A DNA stretch of 64,000 nt from Candidatus Poribacteria bacterium (GTDB lineage: Bacteria > Poribacteria > WGA-4E > WGA-3G): positions 124,001-188,000 of the forward strand of contig JAJDTM010000038.1 of assembly GCA_022827185.1 (NCBI GenBank), written 5' to 3'. The notes beneath the pieces were generated by a model. It worked only from the letters and a program-made list of their open reading frames with translations. It had not been told where the DNA came from and made no database searches. The position numbers and the translations under genes are program-made. Positions 56,791-64,000 of this stretch are shown here, piece by piece (the first letter of the stretch is position 1; every line of letters begins with the position of its first letter).

Positions 56791-57724
56791 GCAATCAATG
56801 AGAAACAAGGACACCTTCCACATCCTCGCGTTAGATGGCGGCGGTACCCGCGGCATATACACCGCCCAACTCCTCGCCAAAATTGAAGAGGCTTTTGGCA
56901 CACGTATCAAAACCTACTTTGACCTCATTGTGGGAACAAGCACAGGCGCGATTATCGCCGGTGCTGCTGTCTCCGACATCCCTATGACGGATATCGTCGA
57001 ACTTTTTGATACCGAGACACCGCACATCTTCCGAAAACGGTGGTATCGCATCCCGTTGTTTCTCAGCAAATATCCAAGCGAACAACTCGCGCAGATTATT
57101 GCCAAACATATCCCGGCAACGCCTCTCGGTGAAATAGCAACGCCGTTGATGATAACAAGCTCAGAGATCGCCAAAAGTGAAGTCCAGATTTTTAGATCCA
57201 ATTATAGCAGGCACGATTCGGAGGGTACGCCCCCCACAAGTAAAAAGGTCTGTTTACGAGACGCTATCCTCGCCTCCTGTGCTGCACCCACATTCTTTGC
57301 CCCAAAGTCCGTTGACAACCTCTTGTTAGCAGACGGCTGCTTATGGGCAAACAACCCTTCCACAATTGCCGCCACAGAGGCACTCTCAGTGTTTAGAAAA
57401 GAGGCACAAGAGATTCGGATGCTCTCCATCGGTACAGGACATTCGACAAACATGTATCGGCAAAGACGAGGCTGGGGATTTATCACCGGATGGGGGGGTG
57501 CGAAACTAACCACCTACGTGATGACATTGCAAGCCCAAGCATCCGCATATACAGCAGAACTGTTGCTAAACGGCAATTATTTACGCATCAATCCAGAAAT
57601 CGATCGTTGGGAGATAGACAACCTTACGCAGTTAGATAACCTCAAATCCCTCGCCGAGCATGATTTTGAGAAGTATACCTCAGAAATTAGAACATTTATT
57701 CCCACTGAAGATAAAGCAGAATGA
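56783..57724 (+). CDS. Patatin-like phospholipase
   Basis: ILALDGGGTRGIYTAQLL; DLIVGTSTGAIIA (GxSxG); LLADGCLWANNPS (DG). Confidence 0.9.
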   Translation: MNRQSMRNKDTFHILALDGGGTRGIYTAQLLAKIEEAFGTRIKTYFDLIVGTSTGAIIAGAAVSDIPMTDIVELFDTETPHIFRKRWYRIPLFLSKYPSEQLAQIIAKHIPATPLGEIATPLMITSSEIAKSEVQIFRSNYSRHDSEGTPPTSKKVCLRDAILASCAAPTFFAPKSVDNLLLADGCLWANNPSTIAATEALSVFRKEAQEIRMLSIGTGHSTNMYRQRRGWGFITGWGGAKLTTYVMTLQAQASAYTAELLLNGNYLRINPEIDRWEIDNLTQLDNLKSLAEHDFEKYTSEIRTFIPTEDKAE

Positions 57725-57821
57725 TCTCCTAAGAGTGTTGTCTTCGCGCTTCCCAATTTTCTTCGCCTAACGCTATAACCCTCAACTTAAAAAGTCCTAA
57801 TGTGCTTTTTTGTAAAAAAGA

Positions 57822-57850
57822 TTGACTTTTTATGTTGTAAAATATACAAT
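57822..57850 (+). promoter_or_regulatory. Putative sigma70-like promoter TTGACT-N17-TACAAT
   Basis: Hexamers at 57822-57827 and 57845-57850. Confidence 0.5.
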
Positions 57851-58016
57851 GCAGTCGTATTTGACAAATTTTTCCGATTTAAGAAGTGTAAGGTAATTTC
57901 TTGTTTCGTTAACGAGAGGCTAATCACCTCAAACTTCATCCATTAACAATGCTATCCCTTATTGCGTCTCGGGATAGGATTTAACTGGACCCAATAATGG
58001 AAAAGGAGAAATTTTC

Positions 58017-58445
58017 ATGGAAAGCCTCAAGCGATTCATAGGCGTTGTGCTTATCGTCATCGCGGCGATAGTCGCCATTCAGACAATTCTTGAGCCAATT
58101 TACCACACCTCCACCGCTGATAGTCCGCACAGTTCCGCTTGGGACTACATCAACCCGCTCTCCGCGATTTCGGTAATCCTGGGGCTGATATTCGGCTACA
58201 TTCGCATGAGTCGCGTCGGAGCAGATTCAAGCGTCCAAGAATTCATAGCGGCGAACACGCTATTCTATGGGTTCATTTTCACAGCCATAATCTTTTTCTG
58301 GAACTGGTTCGGTATCATGGGGGTCGCGTCAGAATTTACGGCTGTCGGCATGGACACCCGAAGTTTAGTATGGATTCTCTTTGATGCTATACTTCCACCG
58401 TTGAACATCGCAATGGGTATCCACCTGCTACGTGCCAGTGAATAG
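58017..58445 (+). CDS. Hypothetical four-TM membrane protein
   Basis: Hydrophobic segments; aaaggagaa upstream of ATG. Confidence 0.6.
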   Translation: MESLKRFIGVVLIVIAAIVAIQTILEPIYHTSTADSPHSSAWDYINPLSAISVILGLIFGYIRMSRVGADSSVQEFIAANTLFYGFIFTAIIFFWNWFGIMGVASEFTAVGMDTRSLVWILFDAILPPLNIAMGIHLLRASE

Positions 58446-58476
58446 GCAACGAAGCCTATTTCAGTGTTAAAAGCGA

Positions 58477-58510
58477 AGTGCGTGCTTCCAAGCGCGCACT
58501 TTACTTTTTT
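58477..58510 (+). terminator. Putative rho-independent terminator
   Basis: agtgcgtgctt ccaa gcgcgcact followed by ttactttttt. Confidence 0.65.
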
Positions 58511-58557
58511 ATGGACAATTTTCAAGATTCCTGATATTCTTTAAGACGACACCTTAA

Positions 58558-58616
58558 TTCTAATTCACCCCAGGCCCGGTAGGTTCGGTTTTCTAACCGA
58601 ACCCGGTTTTACACAA
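58558..58616. repeat. CACCCCAGGCCCGGTAGG-type dispersed repeat with hairpin GGTTCGGTTTTCTAACCGAACC
   Basis: aattctaattcaccccaggcccggtaggttcggttttctaaccgaacccgg. Confidence 0.65.
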
Positions 58617-58640
58617 AAACCTTGTATGAATCAAAAACCT

Positions 58641-58720
58641 CTTCAGTCCCGTAGGGACGTTATGTTTATAGCAGCTCCAGTTTATAACTCTTCAGCCCTC
58701 TAAGGGCGGCATGTTTATAT
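58641..58720. repeat. Two REP-like units CTTCAG-[hairpin]-CG.YATGTTTATA
   Basis: cttcagtcccgtagggacgttatgtttatag and cttcagccctctaagggcggcatgtttatat. Confidence 0.75.
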
Positions 58721-58831
58721 CTATAGTCTCTAAAATGCTAAATTGACACCTATGGTGCGGTGTTTTTGCTGGGGGTTTCCCTTAGGAAACCGCACTACCG
58801 GGGAATTGCGTAAATCCTATAGGAGAAATTT

Positions 58832-59587
58832 ATGGAAATAAGACCCAATCGCGTTAAAGAAAAATTAGCAAATGGCGACCTCGCTTATGTCATCTCAGGG
58901 TTAACGAACGCCGACGATATAGACATCTTCGGCCCAAACGGATTTGATGGTGTGTGGTTGGAAGGCGAACACGGTGCTGTTGATGCATCGCGAATCGGTG
59001 ATCTGACACGCGCCTGCGACCTCTGGGGCATGACCTCTATCACACGCGTCAATCGCAACGATCAGGCACTGATCTACCGCACGCTGGATTGCGGTTCAAT
59101 GGGGATTTGTGTCCCGCACGTCAACACGAAAGCGGAAGCGCAAAACGTCGTGGAGGGCGCGAAATTCGCACCGATTGGACACCGCGGGATGTTCACCAGT
59201 CGCCAAGGCTACGGTGTGGACAACTATTTTGATGTCGCTAACTCGCAAACGCTCGTCATCGTCTTGATTGAAGACATTGTTGCCGTTAACAACTTAGACG
59301 AGATCCTCACCGTTGACCATATTGATGTATTTTTCGTTGCCCCCTCAGATTTAGCGACCTCTATGGGGCATATCGGGAACATGGCGCACCCAGATGTTCA
59401 GCACACAATAGATACAGCACTTGCGCGTATCCAAGCGGCGGGACGCGTTGCTGGCACCTTGACGCTTGATGCCATGGTCGAGAAATATGTCAAGGCAGGT
59501 GTGCGGTTCTTAATGACAGGTGTCGGCGGATGGATTACGTCCGGTGCCGCGGCATATAAAGAACGCGCGGAAGGTGCGAAAAACTGA
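58832..59587 (+). CDS. HpcH/HpaI aldolase family protein
   Basis: GFDGVWLEGEHGAVDASRIGDL; GSMGICVPHVNTKAEAQNVVEGAKFAPIGHRGM; VFFVAPSDLATSMGH. Confidence 0.88.
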   Translation: MEIRPNRVKEKLANGDLAYVISGLTNADDIDIFGPNGFDGVWLEGEHGAVDASRIGDLTRACDLWGMTSITRVNRNDQALIYRTLDCGSMGICVPHVNTKAEAQNVVEGAKFAPIGHRGMFTSRQGYGVDNYFDVANSQTLVIVLIEDIVAVNNLDEILTVDHIDVFFVAPSDLATSMGHIGNMAHPDVQHTIDTALARIQAAGRVAGTLTLDAMVEKYVKAGVRFLMTGVGGWITSGAAAYKERAEGAKN

Positions 59588-59622
59588 CCGGCAGTTTAAC
59601 ACATCAAAAGGAGGGGACTCAC

Positions 59623-59940
59623 ATGAAAGACTTTCTGAAATTCAAAAAAATGATCACACCTATTGTCATTCCAATACTGTTTTGGATCGGTGCGATTATC
59701 TGTGTCATTGTCGGAATTGTCCTTATTGCTCTGGGAGCTATGGAAAATTTTGGTGTTGATGGAGGTGAAATGGTACTTATGGGATTTTGCTATCTCTTTC
59801 TCGGTCCAATTGTTATACGTGTCTACTGTGAGTTCTTGATCATCCTATTTTCTGTTAATGATAAACTGACAGATATTAAAGATTTGTTGAAACGTCAGCA
59901 AGATAACGGCAATCAGAGCAGTTTGCCAGATGAAGAGTAA
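59623..59940 (+). CDS. DUF4282-like membrane protein
   Basis: MKDFLKFKKMITPIVIPILFWIGAIICVIVGIVLI...LGPIVIRVYCEFLIILFSVNDKLTDIKDLLKRQ; gaggggac upstream. Confidence 0.7.
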   Translation: MKDFLKFKKMITPIVIPILFWIGAIICVIVGIVLIALGAMENFGVDGGEMVLMGFCYLFLGPIVIRVYCEFLIILFSVNDKLTDIKDLLKRQQDNGNQSSLPDEE

Positions 59941-60197
59941 TAAACCTGTTTGAAATTAGAGTTCCTGAAGGGCGCGCTTAATGAAGTTTAAGAAAATATT
60001 TCAGTAATTGACCGGCAATAATTGCAATTCGCATTTGGGTGAGTACACCGCAGAATTGTCCTACTACATACTGGTTTGTTCGTAGTCGTGCAATTCATCG
60101 CACATTCCGAAATTACCGAATTAAAAAATTAATCTTCATCAAAGCGCGCCTATTCGCGCTGAGGAACCGCTCAAAACCGGAAGCGGCGTTGAGACAA

Positions 60198-61532
60198 TCA
60201 TGCCAAAAAGGTTATCCCTCCAGATGCCTCTCTGCCTTGCCAGACAGAGCCTGTCGGATAGATGTGCTTTTCGACGAAATCTGGGGACATCTCAAGTCCC
60301 CAACCCGACACCGTTGGTGTAACATAAGCACCGTTGCGTACTTGGATCGGATGCAGGAAAACCTCCTCTTGCAGGAAGTTTAGATATTCAACCACCTGTG
60401 TATCCGAATGTGCAGCGACACAGATTTGATCCCATATCGCGTAGTGTTGAATCATGTTACATAACCCGATACCGCCACCATGTGGACAGACAGGGACGTT
60501 ATACTTTGCTGCCATTAAGATAATTCCTAAGACATCGTTGACACCACCTAACCGCGTCGCATCAATCTGACAATACTGGATCGCACCACTTGTAATCAAC
60601 TGCTTGAAAATAACAGGGGACGGCACCTGTTCCCCCGTAGCAACGCCGATACCGTGTTTCTCCAAAGCACGCGATATTTTTACAAAACCGAGCACATCAT
60701 CACGCGCTGTCGGTTCCTCAATCCATGTCGGTCTGAACTCCGCCAATGCCTCCATATAGGCGATCGCCTCATCAACACCCCAGATCTGGTTCGCATCTAA
60801 CATCAAGCGCGCTTCTTGTCCGATTGCCTCGCGAATGAAGGCGAGTCGTTTCTTATCAAAGTCCAAATTCTGCCCGACCTTCATCTTGAAGCAGTCGAGT
60901 CCGGCTGCTTTCACCTGATTCACCGTCTCAATAATTTGTTCATCTGTCAAACCGAGCCACCCTGCGGTGGAATATGCCTTCGGTCCCTGTTGACGAATTT
61001 TCTGCTCACGCACTTCTCGGCTGTCCCAGTGTGTATTGAGAATTTCTACTGCTTCATCAGGTGTGAGGGCATCTCGCAGGTACCGCCAATCAATACACTG
61101 CACAATTTGCTCCGGCGGCAAATCGACGAGGAGTTTCCAGAGCGGTTTGTCAACCAATTTTGCCCAGACATCCCACATCGCATTGATAATGCTCCCGATT
61201 GCCATCCGATTCACACCGTCCGCAAGCCAGCGTAACTGGTGATGGTCTATGAGCAGTCTGTGAAACGCCCCCGGATCCTCAACGAAAGTGTTCACGTCCA
61301 TCCCGACAACAAGTTGTGCAAGGTCTTTGACCCCGTAGGCGATCCAATCGTTCCCGGCACCGGCAGTAAAAGCGACAGAAATACCGTGATGTCCGGTGTC
61401 CGTTTCTATTGTTGTGAGCACTGCGGAATAGTTAGGTTTCTTATGGAAGGGATCAGAACCGAGCAGCGTATCCGATGTAGGCACCCGCAAATCGACAACG
61501 TTAACCTTTTGAATTTTGTTCGATATTTTCAT
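60198..61532 (-). CDS. Mandelate racemase/enolase superfamily protein, L-fuconate dehydratase-like
   Basis: LGSDPFHKKPNYSAVLTTIETD; CFKMKVGQNLDFDKKRLAFIREAIG; LMLDANQIWGVDEAIAYM; WIEEPTARDDVLG; CPHGGGIGLCNM. Confidence 0.88.
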   Translation of the reverse strand: MKISNKIQKVNVVDLRVPTSDTLLGSDPFHKKPNYSAVLTTIETDTGHHGISVAFTAGAGNDWIAYGVKDLAQLVVGMDVNTFVEDPGAFHRLLIDHHQLRWLADGVNRMAIGSIINAMWDVWAKLVDKPLWKLLVDLPPEQIVQCIDWRYLRDALTPDEAVEILNTHWDSREVREQKIRQQGPKAYSTAGWLGLTDEQIIETVNQVKAAGLDCFKMKVGQNLDFDKKRLAFIREAIGQEARLMLDANQIWGVDEAIAYMEALAEFRPTWIEEPTARDDVLGFVKISRALEKHGIGVATGEQVPSPVIFKQLITSGAIQYCQIDATRLGGVNDVLGIILMAAKYNVPVCPHGGGIGLCNMIQHYAIWDQICVAAHSDTQVVEYLNFLQEEVFLHPIQVRNGAYVTPTVSGWGLEMSPDFVEKHIYPTGSVWQGREASGGITFLA

Positions 61533-61539
61533 ACGTAAC

Positions 61540-61568
61540 TTGACTCCTTTTTCCCTAAAGTATATAAT
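61540..61568 (+). promoter_or_regulatory. Putative sigma70-like promoter TTGACT-N17-TATAAT
   Basis: Hexamers at 61540-61545 and 61563-61568; ATG at 61577. Confidence 0.65.
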
Positions 61569-61576
61569 GGATTAAT

Positions 61577-62119
61577 ATGAAAATCTACACTAAATTTGGT
61601 GATTCTGGGGAAACCGCGCTGTACGGTGGAACAAGAGTTGGAAAAGATGCCCCGCGCATTGAGGCGATCGGTACTGTTGATGAACTGAACGCCTATATCG
61701 GTTATGCTCAAGTGCTTATTGATGATACAGACCTCTCGGAACTGATGGCGCGGATCCAAAATCACCTCTTCGCGGTCGGAGCAGATTTGGCAACGCCTGC
61801 GACCCACACGAAAGCCGCTGACTTTCGCATATCGGCGGATTTCACAACAGTGATGGAAACCGCGATAGACACACTTTCTGAGGCACTTCCGCCACTGACG
61901 AACTTTATTCTGCCCGGCGGATGCGCTGCCGGTGCTATTTTACATATTGCGCGCGTCGTCTGCCGCCGAAGTGAACGGCGTGTTGTCCATCTCGCAAACG
62001 AAACGGAAGTCAATCCAGAAATAATTCGGAGTTTGAATAGGCTTTCGGATCTCCTGTTCGTTCTCGCTCGCACGGTCAATTTCCGTGCGCAGGCTCCAGA
62101 ACCGATTTGGAAATCGTAA
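61577..62119 (+). CDS. Cob(I)alamin adenosyltransferase, PduO type
   Basis: KIYTKFGDSGETALYGGTRVGKDAPRIEAIGTVDELNAYIGYA; FILPGGCAAGAILHIARVVCRRSERRVV. Confidence 0.92.
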   Translation: MKIYTKFGDSGETALYGGTRVGKDAPRIEAIGTVDELNAYIGYAQVLIDDTDLSELMARIQNHLFAVGADLATPATHTKAADFRISADFTTVMETAIDTLSEALPPLTNFILPGGCAAGAILHIARVVCRRSERRVVHLANETEVNPEIIRSLNRLSDLLFVLARTVNFRAQAPEPIWKS

Positions 62120-62315
62120 CCACGTTGCTAATAAAGAGTTACATTATATCAAATAGTATATTAGGCTTGAAAACCTTTAAACTTTACGCTCATGTCAAAA
62201 GTATGTGCGATTATTTTTGCGAAAGCAGTCACCACGTGGGTTTTAAATCTTCGTTAGCACACAGTCTTTACATGAGCCAAACTTTATTATTTATTTTTTC
62301 AAAGGAGACCAAACA

Positions 62316-63086
62316 ATGAATTTGAAATTAGCAAATTCCTTCTTGATCGCTCTCATCGCGCTCGTTGCATTCGCGGGCTGCGAGAGAGCGCAAAATATGG
62401 CAATAGATAGCATGCCACCCGCGGACACTACCATGGACGACACCATGTCTGAAATGGAAGCGATTCCAGTGAAGTTAATCACGTTAGTTGACTATCCGGA
62501 AGGCGGAAAGGATGCTTATATTGCGTGGATTGCCTCTGTCGCACCAACGTTGCAAGCACCTGAAGAAATTGTTCGGATCAGGTCTTACGACAACACAGAT
62601 CCGGACATGAGTCCTCACCGGTTCGTAGAATTTGAATTTAAGAGTTTTCTTGATGCGGCGACCTATCTGAACCGTCCAGAGATCGCCGCGATTTTTGAAG
62701 ATATTCCGAACCACGCAACCAAAGTGAGTGCGCATACGTTTATTGAGCGTTCTGACTACGCGAAAACCGAAGCAGAGGATTGGCCAATTAAAAGTATTAT
62801 TTTTGTTGACTATCCCTTGGGAGGAAAAGCAACATATCTTGAGTGGCTTGATTCCATTTCCTCAGACATCGTAGGCCCCCCTCAGTTGAAAACGATAGCA
62901 TCTTACGACAACTATTATGGTGAATCTCCACATCGGCTTGTTACCTTTGAGTTTGCCAACCAAGAAGATGCCGAGGCTTATGAGCAGTTGGAAGATATAA
63001 TGGCTATTGCGGCGGAACTTGACAACCGTACAGACAGTTGGTCGCAGCATATATTTGAGTTACGTTCAGATTACATCAACGAATAG
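62316..63086 (+). CDS. Putative lipoprotein with two homologous repeats
   Basis: Lipobox LVAFAGCE; repeat units LVDYPEGGKDAYIAWI...SYDN...PHRFVEFEF and FVDYPLGGKATYLEWL...SYDN...PHRLVTFEF. Confidence 0.65.
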   Translation: MNLKLANSFLIALIALVAFAGCERAQNMAIDSMPPADTTMDDTMSEMEAIPVKLITLVDYPEGGKDAYIAWIASVAPTLQAPEEIVRIRSYDNTDPDMSPHRFVEFEFKSFLDAATYLNRPEIAAIFEDIPNHATKVSAHTFIERSDYAKTEAEDWPIKSIIFVDYPLGGKATYLEWLDSISSDIVGPPQLKTIASYDNYYGESPHRLVTFEFANQEDAEAYEQLEDIMAIAAELDNRTDSWSQHIFELRSDYINE

Positions 63087-63111
63087 CCTCTCAAAACTTA
63101 CTTTTTTCACA

Positions 63112-63142
63112 GGCGCGCTTTCCGAGCGCGCCTCTTTTTTTC
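63112..63142 (+). terminator. Strong rho-independent terminator
   Basis: AGGCGCGCT-TTCCG-AGCGCGCCT followed by CTTTTTTT. Confidence 0.85.
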
Positions 63143-63152
63143 TCCGTTCATT

Positions 63153-64000
63153 TCACTCTATCGCGCCTGCAACCACAACAAGGTCAAGGATATTAACAAC
63201 CCCATCATCGTTAACATCTGCCGCATTTCCATCCCCAACCTGCCCGATGCGGTTAGCAACGAATGTTAAATCGTCAATATTGACGACACCATCGCCGTTA
63301 ACATCTTCGAGCACTTCAGACTGAACTTTCCACAAGAGAATCGTGCCTTCGCCGCCACCACTGGCGAGCGTGCGACCGTCTGGCGAAAACGTAACCGAAT
63401 TGACCTCATATTCGTGTCCTGTAAGCGTCCCTTGCGCTTGACCTGTGTGTGTGTTCCACAACTGAACAGTGCCGTCTCCATTGCCACTGGCGAGGATTTT
63501 TCCATCCGGTGAAAACGCGATGGAAGTAATGCCGTCCGAATCCCCATTAAGAGTTCTTCTAAGCATACCGGTTTCTGTATCCCATAATCGGATGGGGGCG
63601 TCCCAACTTCCACTGGCAAGTGTCTTGCCATCTGAAGAAAATGCTAAGGTATTAACACGTTCTTTATGTCCAGTGAGAGTCATTTTGAGTTGTGTCGTAG
63701 AGACATCCCACAACAAAACGGTACCTTCTATACTTCCACTGGCGAGTGTTAAGCCATCTGGCGAGAAAGCTAAACAATAAAAACTTGTGCGATGCTCATC
63801 AAGGACGGCTCGACTTTGGATATCCGCCGAGTTTTGGATCGTGTGTGTATCCCATAACCGGATCGTACCGTCAAATCTTCCACTTGCAAACGTCTCTCCG
63901 TCAGGTGAAAACGCAATAGCACCGTACCAAGGTTGATACCTTGCGTGGAGTTCTGCAGTGTGCGGATTCCATACCAACACCTCTTCTGAACTCCCACTGA
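63153..64000 (-). CDS. WD40 repeat protein with C-terminal dockerin-like domain (5' end beyond the window)
   Basis: Repeated LAFSPDGLTLASGSIEGTVLLWD; C-terminal DVNGDGVVNIDDLTFVANRIG / DVNDDGVVNILDLVVVAGAI; frame remains open to 64000. Confidence 0.85.
   Translation of the reverse strand, partial: SGSSEEVLVWNPHTAELHARYQPWYGAIAFSPDGETFASGRFDGTIRLWDTHTIQNSADIQSRAVLDEHRTSFYCLAFSPDGLTLASGSIEGTVLLWDVSTTQLKMTLTGHKERVNTLAFSSDGKTLASGSWDAPIRLWDTETGMLRRTLNGDSDGITSIAFSPDGKILASGNGDGTVQLWNTHTGQAQGTLTGHEYEVNSVTFSPDGRTLASGGGEGTILLWKVQSEVLEDVNGDGVVNIDDLTFVANRIGQVGDGNAADVNDDGVVNILDLVVVAGAIE

Noticed and set aside
56783-57724. Complete CBASS operon around the patatin gene
   Set aside because: No CD-NTase, Cap2 or Cap3-like gene adjacent; only DUF4268 is linked.
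60039-60383. 114-aa plus-strand ORF
   Set aside because: Antisense to the end of the fuconate dehydratase-like gene and has no domain or RBS evidence.

Overview
The 64 kb window is gene-dense bacterial chromosome with mixed-strand operons. Phytanoyl-CoA dioxygenase paralogs, a sulfatase, PSCyt1/LRR/dockerin proteins and Uma2 proteins together suggest a Poribacteria- or Planctomycetes-like organism; this is inference, since no rRNA was seen. Housekeeping genes include trmJ-like, aspS, der, cimA, mazG, nfi, dacB-like, SOD and a PduO-type adenosyltransferase. No tRNA, rRNA, CRISPR array or transposase gene was recognised. Main points for follow-up: (1) a MITE-like family with AGGACTTACGCA termini at five loci, each flanked by short direct repeats (TTCTT, AC[T/C]GT, AACAA, AACACA, CTTCT), with one copy apparently nested in another repeat; (2) a second hairpin repeat family placed before several consecutive genes, one copy of which appears to lie in frame inside der, in the loop between the P-loop and switch I; (3) large in-frame insertions in aspS, a DAACS symporter and an AI-2E/PerM-family protein, the last carrying a beta-propeller-like domain of about 310 aa; (4) an RNA polymerase alpha-CTD-like domain on an unknown N-terminal domain; (5) an AlbA_2 regulator / DUF3696-like ATPase / PIN-like protein cluster as a candidate defence module; (6) a DUF4268-patatin overlapping pair next to a DUF4268 remnant; (7) two giant paralogs combining heme c, LRR, cohesin-like, dockerin and C-terminal sorting-like domains. 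All family calls come from reading translations; no database search was run.
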